NCBI RefSeq assembly: GCF_050916235.1
Contig: NZ_CP104854.1
Location: 2,542,001-2,606,000 of the forward strand
DNA from: Maridesulfovibrio sp050916235
GTDB lineage: Bacteria > Desulfobacterota > Desulfovibrionia > Desulfovibrionales > Desulfovibrionaceae
Direction of reading: 5' to 3'
DNA length: 64,000 bases
Within the stretch, counting starts at the first letter, position 1. Every line of letters starts with the position of its first letter. This document shows positions 44,227 to 52,295 of this stretch, in pieces. The notes under the pieces were generated by a model. It did not search any database and was not told the origin of the DNA. It worked only from the letters and a program-made list of their open reading frames with translations. Made by a program: the position numbers and the translations under genes.

Positions 44227-45690
44227 ATGGGTTATTCAGATTCGCAGTTTTGCCCGCTTCAAGAGAGGTCCTCGGTGCTCAAGCTTAATATCCGTCAGAA
44301 AATAATAATCGGAATTGTCATTTTCTCAATCTGTTTCGGTTGCTTAGGTCTCCTGTCGTACAGGAACACACTGCAACTGGAAAAGGAAGTCGAGCTGATT
44401 GAACGCAGTGACGACTTGAGCAACCTGATCCTTGAAGTCCGCCGTACAGAGAAAAACTACCTGCTGTACCGGGACCGTGCCCTGTTTACCACTGGGCGTG
44501 AATACCTGACCGGGGCCGAAAATATGCTGCAGGAGCTCATGAAGGAATTCTCCAAGCCTGAAATATTGCGGAGTGGAGAAGAATTGCGAGTCAATCTGGC
44601 CCGCTACCGGGAATTGCTGCAGCAGCTTGATGCCCAGGAATCCAAGAAGATAAACGCTGGCAGCACCCAGAACGGCAGCCTTCGTGAAATCGGGCAGGCC
44701 ATGGTCGAACTGTCCAAGGCCATATCCAATTTTGAACGGAACAACATCCTGAGCATCAACCATACCCTGCGGTCCAACCTTGCCCTGTCCATGATAGGAA
44801 TTGCGGCGGTCATCACAGCTCTTGTGGCTTTCTTCTCTTACAACATCCTCAAACCGCTGACTCAGGTGCAGGAAGCCACACGCAAGATTTCGCAGGGGAC
44901 ATTCACTGCCCTGCCCATTAAAAATTCCCACGACGAAATACAGCAGGTCTTCGCCGCTCTCAATTCCATGGTTGAACAACTTCTCAATCGCCGTCGGCAG
45001 TTGGTGCAGGCCCAGAAGCTTTCGTCCATCGGTACGCTTTCTTCCGGAATTGCGCACCAGCTCAACAACCCCCTGAACAACATTTCCACCTCGTGCCAGA
45101 TTCTTGAGGAACGCACCAAAGGCGCAGATTCCCTTGCAGACCGGATGATGAACAACATTATGCAGGAAACCCTGCGGGCAAGGGATATCGTGAAAGGGCT
45201 GCTTGAGTTTTCAAGGGAAAGTGAATATTCGCCGGGACCGATCAAAATCAAATCGATTATGGAATCTTCCATGAATCTGGTTTCCAGTCAGGTCCCGTCC
45301 AACATAAGCCTTTCAATGGATATTCCGGCAGAGATCATGGTCAACGCGGATCGGAGAAAAATGCAGGAGGCCTTTATCAACCTGCTCATCAACTCGATTC
45401 AGGCCATTGATGATCGCCCCGGATCCATAACTATAAGCGCCACTGCCGATGAAAAACAGACCGAGATTGCTATCAGCGATACCGGACCGGGGATACCGCC
45501 GGATATTCTTGAACGGATTTTTGATCCCTTTTTTTCCACCAAGGAGGTAGGACAGGGTACCGGTCTTGGATTGTACATAGTATACGGAATAGTTGAAAAA
45601 CATCAGGGAACAATCCGCGCTGAAAGCAAGCAGGGTAAGGGAACAACTTTCGTGATCACTCTCCCGCTGTATCTGGAGCACAAGGCATGA
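44227..45690 (+). CDS. Sensor histidine kinase with altered H-box (HQ)
   Basis: A 487-residue membrane kinase: TM1 about 25-45, helical periplasmic sensor with EVRRTEKNYLLYRD, TM2 about 186-206, HAMP, H-box and HATPase domain (GQGTGLGLYIVYG). In the H-box the phospho-accepting H277 is followed by Gln278 (GIAHQLNNPLNN) where Glu or Asp is nearly invariant; that residue normally serves as general base, so kinase or phosphatase balance may differ. Paralogue of the kinase at 41809-43239. ATG 44227 is used; GTG at 44275 with GAGAGG upstream is a rival start. Its stop overlaps the regulator start (ATGA). Confidence 0.92.
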   Translation: MGYSDSQFCPLQERSSVLKLNIRQKIIIGIVIFSICFGCLGLLSYRNTLQLEKEVELIERSDDLSNLILEVRRTEKNYLLYRDRALFTTGREYLTGAENMLQELMKEFSKPEILRSGEELRVNLARYRELLQQLDAQESKKINAGSTQNGSLREIGQAMVELSKAISNFERNNILSINHTLRSNLALSMIGIAAVITALVAFFSYNILKPLTQVQEATRKISQGTFTALPIKNSHDEIQQVFAALNSMVEQLLNRRRQLVQAQKLSSIGTLSSGIAHQLNNPLNNISTSCQILEERTKGADSLADRMMNNIMQETLRARDIVKGLLEFSRESEYSPGPIKIKSIMESSMNLVSSQVPSNISLSMDIPAEIMVNADRRKMQEAFINLLINSIQAIDDRPGSITISATADEKQTEIAISDTGPGIPPDILERIFDPFFSTKEVGQGTGLGLYIVYGIVEKHQGTIRAESKQGKGTTFVITLPLYLEHKA

Positions 45691-47030
45691 TCAGTCACGC
45701 CAACATATTGATAGTAGACGACGAAGCCATTGCGCGGGAAAACCTCACCCACGTCCTGACCGAGGAAGGGCATACCACCACAGCGGTAGGCTCCGGTACA
45801 GAGGCCCTGCAGAAAATAGGAAAGCAGGATTTTGAACTGGTCCTGACCGACCTTATGCTGCCGGGCATGAACGGCATAGAACTGCTGGAACACATCAAGG
45901 AAATTCAGCCGTCAACACAGGTGATCGTAATAACCGGTCACGCGACAGTTGATACGGCGGTTGTGGCCATGCAGAAGGGCGCGCATTCGTACATCGCCAA
46001 ACCGCTCAATTTCGGGGAACTTAAGGCTCAGGTTTTCAACGCCCTGGAACGGCACGCGCTTTCCGTTGAGGTTCTGCGTCTTAGACAGATTCTGCAGGCC
46101 GGTAAGCAGGATTTCCCGCTGGTCGGCCAGAGTGACAAGATCACTGAGCTTAAGAAAACCATTGAGCAGTTGGCTCATATGGACTGCAACGTCCTGATTC
46201 AGGGGGAAACCGGAACGGGGAAGGAACTCATCGCCCGAGGAATCCATATGTTGAGCCCGCGCTCACAGGAACGGTTCATGGCCATCAACTGCGGCACGTT
46301 CACTGCAGAACTGATGGACAAGGAACTGTTCGGGCACGAAAAGGAAGCGTTCACCGGCGCTCAGCGCGGGCAGAAGGGGATTCTGGAGGTTGCCAACGGC
46401 GGTACGGTCTTTTTCGATGAGATGAGTGAACTGCCCCTGAATATGCAGGTAAAGCTCCTGCGGGTACTGCAGGAAAGAAACTTCCTGCGTGTCGGCGGCA
46501 CTCAGGAAATCCCGGTGGATATCCGTGTCGTGGCTGCAACCAACTGTGACCTGAAGGAAAATGTGGAAAAGGGGACTTTTCGACAGGACCTGTTTTACCG
46601 TTTGAATGTTGTCACTCTTACTGCCCCGCCGCTTCGAGAACACCGCGAGGATATCCCCGTTCTGATCGGTCACTTTCTTGAAAAGCACCGTACCGAAATC
46701 CAGTCCATCGATACAATTTCTCAGGAGACACTTGATATTCTGATGAACTATTCCTTTCCCGGAAACGTCCGCGAACTGGAAAATATCTCGCAGCGGGCAC
46801 TGGCGCTTGCACGCGGAACCGTATTTACCCCGGACCTGCTGCCCGGCGAAATCCGTAACATTGTGCGCGGAAAACCGCTTCTCACTCTTGAAGAGGTAGA
46901 ACGTAACCACATTGAAAAGGTAATGCTGGCCACCAACAACAACAAAACTCAGGCGGCCAAGATTCTTGGCATTGACCGGGTTTCGCTCTGGCGCAAAATG
47001 AAGCGGTTGGGGCTGGAAAAAGACGGCTAG
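45687..47030 (+). CDS. Sigma-54 activator-like response regulator with variant GAFTGA
   Basis: A 447-residue NtrC-type protein: receiver with D55 (LVLTDLMLPGMNG), AAA+ domain with Walker A GETGTGKE, Walker B VFFDEMSELP, and a Fis-type helix-turn-helix (NKTQAAKILGIDRVSLWRKM). The sigma-54 contact loop reads EAFTGA (E220) instead of GAFTGA, one G-to-A base change from GGA; Walker B also has Met-Ser for the usual Ile-Gly. The critical Phe and Thr are kept, so activity is possible but may be modified. Partner of the HQ kinase. Its receiver is the closest relative of the Lon-embedded receiver in this window. Confidence 0.92.
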   Translation: MISHANILIVDDEAIARENLTHVLTEEGHTTTAVGSGTEALQKIGKQDFELVLTDLMLPGMNGIELLEHIKEIQPSTQVIVITGHATVDTAVVAMQKGAHSYIAKPLNFGELKAQVFNALERHALSVEVLRLRQILQAGKQDFPLVGQSDKITELKKTIEQLAHMDCNVLIQGETGTGKELIARGIHMLSPRSQERFMAINCGTFTAELMDKELFGHEKEAFTGAQRGQKGILEVANGGTVFFDEMSELPLNMQVKLLRVLQERNFLRVGGTQEIPVDIRVVAATNCDLKENVEKGTFRQDLFYRLNVVTLTAPPLREHREDIPVLIGHFLEKHRTEIQSIDTISQETLDILMNYSFPGNVRELENISQRALALARGTVFTPDLLPGEIRNIVRGKPLLTLEEVERNHIEKVMLATNNNKTQAAKILGIDRVSLWRKMKRLGLEKDG

Positions 47031-47080
47031 GGATGTGCCGGATTCAGCAGCAGGACTAGTGGGAAAGATAAGGGTTAAAA

Positions 47081-47854
47081 CTACATCTGTTTATATCTGC
47101 TCAGAATCGCGTCGTAAGTCCCGTCTTCATGAATTTCACGAATCACGTTGTTTATTTCGGCTATTCTGGACATCCATTTGGACCGTCGGCTTATTCCTAG
47201 ACGAAATTTCATTACTGGGTAAGCGGCAAAGGGAGCTCCGACAATATCATTTTCCACCCCGGCAATTCTGGAATAATATTTTACGTGCAGACCAAGATCA
47301 AAAAAAACATCGTAACGGTTGATCGCGACCAACTGCAGGGCCTTTATGGAATTTTCCACCTGAGTGATGCTGCCCCCTTTATAGGTGGAAGCAAATCCAT
47401 TGCCGCGGTAGGTGATAACGCGATAGCCTTTGAGATCGTCCAGACTTTTGAGTCCTAAAATCCTGCTCTTTCCGGGGTTGTCTTTCCATGTGACAATCAA
47501 TACTTCCGACGACAGAATCGGTGTGGGACAAAAGTCCGCGTACTTTTCTCGAATTGGTGTGGCTATTGTGCAAAATGCATCCATTTCACCCTTTTCGACC
47601 ATTCGCTGAGCCCTGCTCCAAGGATATCCTTTATGCACTGTCCGGATACCCATCCGTTTTTCAAAAACTTCATTTAACAGGTCAATGAAGACACCCTGCA
47701 TTCTTCCAGAGTTGTCCTCCCAGCAGTATGGTGCTCCAGCAGAGGTGTAGGCAAACCGTATTTCACTTGTTGCTTCAGCAAAAACGAAGTTGGCGTGAAA
47801 TACTATTATTGCCATACATAGCATTATGTGCATATGCCATCTTAGATGTGCCAT
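47081..47854 (-). CDS. Orphan periplasmic binding protein, family 3
   Basis: A 257-residue protein with a signal peptide ending near FVFAEA and an amino-acid-type SBP domain (RFAYTSAGAPYCWEDNSGRM; GYPWSRAQRMVEKGEMDAF). No ABC permease or ATPase genes are adjacent, so it may serve signalling or a distant transporter. ATG 47854 is used, with a poorly spaced GGAG; later in-frame ATGs are possible. Convergent with the activator gene before it. Confidence 0.8.
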   Translation of the reverse strand: MAHLRWHMHIMLCMAIIVFHANFVFAEATSEIRFAYTSAGAPYCWEDNSGRMQGVFIDLLNEVFEKRMGIRTVHKGYPWSRAQRMVEKGEMDAFCTIATPIREKYADFCPTPILSSEVLIVTWKDNPGKSRILGLKSLDDLKGYRVITYRGNGFASTYKGGSITQVENSIKALQLVAINRYDVFFDLGLHVKYYSRIAGVENDIVGAPFAAYPVMKFRLGISRRSKWMSRIAEINNVIREIHEDGTYDAILSRYKQM

Positions 47855-48087
47855 ATTAATTCACAGATTCTCCACAGCATAAAAGCACTGGGTTGTCGAC
47901 TTATTGAAACGCAGCCAAAGTAGCGTAAACACGCGTGTAAAACAACTGAATATGAAATTAAATATATCAACCGCTCAGAATTTGTCTGGAATTTTTATGA
48001 ATCAAAAGGTCGAACTTTGCGGCCCGGCTTGACCTGTTTGTCCTGACCTGAAAATGACCTTTAAATCTCATCTCGCAGCCTCAGATT

Positions 48088-48861
48088 TTAGCAGCCCGGG
48101 CAATCCATGAGAGAATGAATTGTATGCTCCTGTCCCCAGTCAGGCTCAGGAAGCCCGCTACGATGGATCAGAACAGAAATGAGTCCGGCATTGTTTGCTG
48201 CCTGCACATCCTTGCGTTCATTCCCGACATAAATTGCCGATTCAGGCCTGCAGCCGGATAGAGCACAAAGATGCGCTAGTCCTTTGGGGCTCGGCTTGCG
48301 GAAACCGATGTCCACCGAAGTTTTCCACACATCAATCAAATGTAGAATTCCAACCTGTTTCAGATCGTCGGCAATAAATGCTCTGGGCATGCCATACGCA
48401 ACATCCGTGAGCGCACCTACCTTGATATTGCGTGTCCTTAGCATCTCCAGTGCCGCCGCCGTTTCGGGATAGGGGCTCAGGCTGTTTCTGAAGTAATTGA
48501 AGAAATTACTGGTAACGCCGGAGAGCGGAACTGAATCACATCCTATGGATTCCAAAGCCCCTCCGAGAATGTGGTTGGAATCATATTCAACTTCGCGGGC
48601 AACTTCCCGGGTGTTGAATCTTCCCATGTAGCCGCTCAGGGTCGACAACTCCAATTCATCGGGGAAATAGCCGCACGCGGTCAATGCTTCCTGCCATGCT
48701 GCCTGAAAATGGTCTTTCCAGCTCAGCGGAAGATCTTTGTAGGTATACAGGGTTTCTCCCATGTCAAAAAAAACGGCCTGAATTTCTGGAGTCACGGCAG
48801 GCACCTTTATCCTTATATTGTTAACACGGTTTGACTGCTGTTTGACGGAAGACTCAGACAC
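48088..48861 (-). CDS. HAD-family hydrolase
   Basis: About 257 residues. HAD motif I is FFDMGETLYTY (first catalytic Asp; the second Asp of DXD is replaced by Gly, as in several HAD subfamilies), motif II is in VGALTD, motif III is RKPSPKG and motif IV is YVGNERKDVQAAN. It is probably a phosphatase with an unknown small substrate. GTG at 48861 is chosen because AAAGGAGG lies eight bases upstream; a longer ATG frame to 48900 places that site inside the gene. Confidence 0.85.
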   Translation of the reverse strand: MSESSVKQQSNRVNNIRIKVPAVTPEIQAVFFDMGETLYTYKDLPLSWKDHFQAAWQEALTACGYFPDELELSTLSGYMGRFNTREVAREVEYDSNHILGGALESIGCDSVPLSGVTSNFFNYFRNSLSPYPETAAALEMLRTRNIKVGALTDVAYGMPRAFIADDLKQVGILHLIDVWKTSVDIGFRKPSPKGLAHLCALSGCRPESAIYVGNERKDVQAANNAGLISVLIHRSGLPEPDWGQEHTIHSLMDCPGC

Positions 48862-49098
48862 ATTGTGTTCCTCCTTTTTGCCGGAACAAATAGGCGGCAT
48901 ATTCTGTTCAGAAAGTAGCGAGTCCGTATCAAGAACGGAGCAGGAGACTGGACAGGGAATATACCTGTGTAATGAGGCTGGCGGCCAAGCCCAAGCATTT
49001 GAGGAAAATCAGAGGGAAAAGGTAAGCAGAGAGACCGCTTCGCGGGCAGGGGGAAGATGTCTCTCATAAATGTTGCGGATGCAGGAAAGACAAACTGC

Positions 49099-51147
49099 TC
49101 AGTTGAGGGCGATTTCCAAAGCATCTTCAAGTCGTTCGACCAGTTTGATTTCAAGCCCTTCCAGAACATCCGGGTCGAGTCGTTCCACGGACATGGCGCA
49201 TTTTTCCGGCAGAACCACGGTGCGTACCCCTGACCTTGCCGCGGCCATAATCTTTTCGCGCACTCCACCCACAGGCAGTACGTCACCATGCAGGGAGATC
49301 TCTCCGCTGAAGGCCATATCCTGCCTGATTTTTCGTCCGGTAAGCTGCGAAAGTATCGCCACGGCAATGGTTAGCCCGGCGGATGGTCCTTCTTTTGTGA
49401 CAGCCCCGGCCGGGATATGCACATGTATGTCCGATGACTCGAAGAAATCGTCCGACAGACCGAACTTACCGGCATTTGAGCGTAGATAGCTGAGGGCCGT
49501 CTGTGCCGATTCCTGCAGGACCTCTCCGAGCGATCCTGTAAGGATGAGGTTCTTGTTGCCGTGCATTCTTACCGCTTCAACGAAAATTATTTCCCCGCCA
49601 TTCTCAGACCAGACCATACCTGTGGCAACACCGGTCTTGAGGACATTGCTCACTGTGGTGCTGAAATGCGGCGGGGGGCCCATGATTGAGGGAAGATCGG
49701 GGGCATCCACTTTGAGGGGGATGGAGCCTTCAGGTGATTCAAGGCTGCGTCTGGCAAGCTTGCGGCAGAGTGCGGCGGACTGCTTTTCCAACCCGCGAAG
49801 TCCTGCTTCCCTTGTATAGTCGGCAACGAGCCTTTTTACCGCTTCTGTGCTGATCTCAACTTCATGCACCCCGAACCCGTGTTTGCGCAACTGTTCAGGG
49901 AGCATGTAATCCTGCGCTATCCTGACCTTTTCTCCGGCAGTGTAGCTTGAAAATTCAATCATCTCCATGCGATCGCGCAGCGGTCCGGGAATTCTGTCCA
50001 GAATATTGGCCGTGGCGATGAAAAGGACGCCGGAAAGATCAAACGGCAGACCCAGAAAGTGATCCACAAAGGCGTTGTTCTGCTGCGGATCAAGGATTTC
50101 AAGCAGGACTGAAGTGGCGTCCCCCTGAAAGTGCTGAATGATTTTGTCCATCTCATCCAGCATGATGACCGGGTTGCGTACCCCTGCTTTCTGGATGCTC
50201 TGCAGCAGTCTTCCGGCCATGGCACCCACGTAGGTCCGGCGGTGGCCCCGGAGTTCGGATTCGTCGCGCAGTCCGGCAAGGGACATGCGGATGAATTTTC
50301 GGCCCATGGCTTCCGCAATTCCCTTTCCGATGGAGGTCTTGCCTGTTCCCGGAGGGCCGCTGAAACATAGTACCGGCCCGTGTATCCCCTGAATCCGCTG
50401 ATTGCGTGAAAGCAGGTCCTGAACATGTTCGCGCAGTCTGGTGAGGTTGACCGGTTTTCCCAGATACTGGTCGGCACCTTTTTTCATGGCCTCCACAGCC
50501 GTTTTGACCGTGGCATAACCGGTAAGCATTATCACTCCGGTGTCGGGCCAGCGGCTGCGCAGTACTCCCAGAAGTTCAAGACCGTCCATTGCTTCCATTT
50601 TAAGGTCGGTGAGAACTATGTCGGCCGGATCATCTTCCATTGCGGCAACAGCTTCAAGCCCGTTTGCAACGGTCCGTACTGCGAAACCTTCGTGTTCGAA
50701 AATTATGGACAGGTTCTCGCGGGCAATGGGTTCGTCATCGGCAATTATGAGACTCGGCTTGATCCGGCTGCGCAGGTTCTTTACCGCAAGGAACTCCAGA
50801 ATGCGTTCTTTTACATTATCAAGGCCGAAGTGTCGGGCATCAAGCACTTCCTTGGCGCGCTGCAGATCAAGATCATCCTTGGTTGTCATATTCCATGGAA
50901 GGGAAAGTATGAATTCGAGATAGCTGTGGGCTATGGCGAAGTCTGGAGAAGACTTGTCTGTCTTGAGAAGACGTTCACATTCATCCCGTGCGGCATTCAG
51001 AATGTGGGGAGGGAGATCGGCAGACTCCACCCGGGAGCAGATGTCTTCGGCAAGGCTCTCCGGGCCTTGCTCCTTTTCGACCGTGCTCTCGGGCTTGCTC
51101 TCTTCAGGCCGCACGGAATCGGTATTTTTTCTGTTGAACCACTTCAT
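49099..51147 (-). CDS. Lon-family protease with embedded response regulator receiver
   Basis: A 682-residue chimera. Residues 1-130 correspond to the helical part before the Lon ATPase (HFGLDNVKERILEFLAVKN); the usual N-terminal substrate domain is lacking. Residues 131-250 are a complete receiver: D137/D138, phospho-acceptor D181, T209 and K231. Residue 257 onward resumes as Lon: Walker A GPPGTGKT (264-271), RGHRRTYVGAMAG, MLDEMDKI, and the protease domain with catalytic dyad S589 (GPSAG) and K632, 43 residues apart as in E. coli Lon. All catalytic residues are intact, so it should be an ATP-dependent protease gated by phosphorylation. GGGAGGG precedes the ATG. Confidence 0.93.
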   Translation of the reverse strand: MKWFNRKNTDSVRPEESKPESTVEKEQGPESLAEDICSRVESADLPPHILNAARDECERLLKTDKSSPDFAIAHSYLEFILSLPWNMTTKDDLDLQRAKEVLDARHFGLDNVKERILEFLAVKNLRSRIKPSLIIADDEPIARENLSIIFEHEGFAVRTVANGLEAVAAMEDDPADIVLTDLKMEAMDGLELLGVLRSRWPDTGVIMLTGYATVKTAVEAMKKGADQYLGKPVNLTRLREHVQDLLSRNQRIQGIHGPVLCFSGPPGTGKTSIGKGIAEAMGRKFIRMSLAGLRDESELRGHRRTYVGAMAGRLLQSIQKAGVRNPVIMLDEMDKIIQHFQGDATSVLLEILDPQQNNAFVDHFLGLPFDLSGVLFIATANILDRIPGPLRDRMEMIEFSSYTAGEKVRIAQDYMLPEQLRKHGFGVHEVEISTEAVKRLVADYTREAGLRGLEKQSAALCRKLARRSLESPEGSIPLKVDAPDLPSIMGPPPHFSTTVSNVLKTGVATGMVWSENGGEIIFVEAVRMHGNKNLILTGSLGEVLQESAQTALSYLRSNAGKFGLSDDFFESSDIHVHIPAGAVTKEGPSAGLTIAVAILSQLTGRKIRQDMAFSGEISLHGDVLPVGGVREKIMAAARSGVRTVVLPEKCAMSVERLDPDVLEGLEIKLVERLEDALEIALN

Positions 51148-51251
51148 GTCTTCCCTCCCGATTGATCAGATCTACCTGAACTGAAACAGTTTTTTCATGG
51201 TCGCACGACAACGGTATCCTATCAATATCATTATATTAAAGTCATGTTAAC

Positions 51252-51510
51252 GTTGCAAACTGAAACGAATATTGTTGATTCTGTTCTTTTTTGCACAAGC
51301 TGTCTTTAAAATTTATATTCTCCTGAAATATTATACTTTATTATCTGAGAGCAGTCCATTTTACTTTTCAAATACAACAAAAATTGACCGCGAGCACTCA
51401 CAAAAAGAGTGCTCACGTCGTTGCATAGTGAAACGTGTGCTTTTCAATTCATTTCGGGGCATCCCCGAGAAATAGGGGATGAACTACATGCTAGTGTTGC
51501 ATATGGTAAC
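51252..51510 (+). promoter_or_regulatory. Three 15-bp palindromes, candidate activator sites
   Basis: GTTGCAAACTGAAAC (51252), GTTGCATAGTGAAAC (51420) and GTTGCATATGGTAAC (51496). They match the palindromes at 40134-40355 at up to 11 of 15 positions, sharing GTT-N-CA and TG-N-AAC. They sit 75-335 bases upstream of a sigma-54-like promoter. Confidence 0.65.
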
Positions 51511-51584
51511 GCACTTAAAATGGCTCAAAAATGCCATTTTATCTAAGTGTCTGTTTTTAATGAATTTATACCTTGATTTTTGTT

Positions 51585-51600
51585 TGGCACAAATATTGAT
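51585..51600 (+). promoter_or_regulatory. Sigma-54-like promoter
   Basis: TGGCAC is followed after five bases by TTGA (consensus TTGC), with correct spacing. Transcription would begin near 51611, 35 bases before the Usp-like gene. Confidence 0.65.
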
Positions 51601-51645
51601 CAATAAGGGGAACCAAAAGGAAGGAAATTAAAACCAGGAGGCACC

Positions 51646-52257
51646 ATGGCCACAGTACAGAGCTTTATTGGTCTATTGGAACGCTTTTACGCTTCAAAGG
51701 CAGCTAATCAGTCGAACACCTGTAACGTTGGCACATGGGCCATCAACCGGGATCAGGTCTTGGCCGATCCCAAAGAAAGGGGGTTTTTCTTGAAAACTTT
51801 ATTGAACCGTTTCCGTTCCAAAAGCGGAAAAACCGAAGTTTCCCAGGATGCAAACGATAAGCTGGTCAAAAACCTTTCCGAAACCACCCGTTCCGGAGGG
51901 AAGATTCTCGTTGTAAGCAAGGGATCAGCTTTCTCAGGCAACGTGGTAAACTATGCAATTGAAATGGCAGCCAGGACCAGAAGCAGTCTGGTCGCCCTCA
52001 ACCTGGACGAGCAGGGGGCCGACTTCGACAACTTCAGGACCAGATCCCAGGAAAACGTTTCCAGCTTTTCTTCAAAGGCACAGGAAGCAGGACTTCTGTT
52101 TGCACATGTCGTCAAGCAGGGAGCCGAAGATTCCGTTGTTGCCGATCTTCATTCCGAAGACGGTAACGTTCGTTATGTAATGGAAGACGTTGCCAGCCAC
52201 AGGGCGACCGGCAGAGCCGTTCCCGTATATACGCGAGCGATGCTGCGGGTCAAATAG
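51646..52257 (+). CDS. Usp-like protein with extra N-terminal region
   Basis: A 203-residue protein. The first 80 residues match nothing I know; the rest begins like a universal stress protein (KILVVSKGSAFSGNVVNYAI, LVALNLDEQG) but lacks a clear nucleotide loop. Strong GGAGG ribosome binding site. It is followed after 38 bases by the SLC13 transporter, which suggests a regulatory partnership with it, as Usp-type proteins often accompany transporters. Confidence 0.8.
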   Translation: MATVQSFIGLLERFYASKAANQSNTCNVGTWAINRDQVLADPKERGFFLKTLLNRFRSKSGKTEVSQDANDKLVKNLSETTRSGGKILVVSKGSAFSGNVVNYAIEMAARTRSSLVALNLDEQGADFDNFRTRSQENVSSFSSKAQEAGLLFAHVVKQGAEDSVVADLHSEDGNVRYVMEDVASHRATGRAVPVYTRAMLRVK

Positions 52258-52295
52258 TCCCGCCCGTAAACTGCTACACAGACCAAAGGGAAATT

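Larger units (their letters stand above)
51148..51645. promoter_or_regulatory. Divergent control region, protease versus transporter operon
   Basis: 498 bases without a gene. It contains three related 15-bp palindromes, a perfect 8-bp hairpin GAGCACTC-ACAAAAA-GAGTGCTC (51392-51414), nested GC-rich repeats around CGGGGCATCCCCG (51455-51467), and a sigma-54-like promoter near the right end. Confidence 0.6.
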
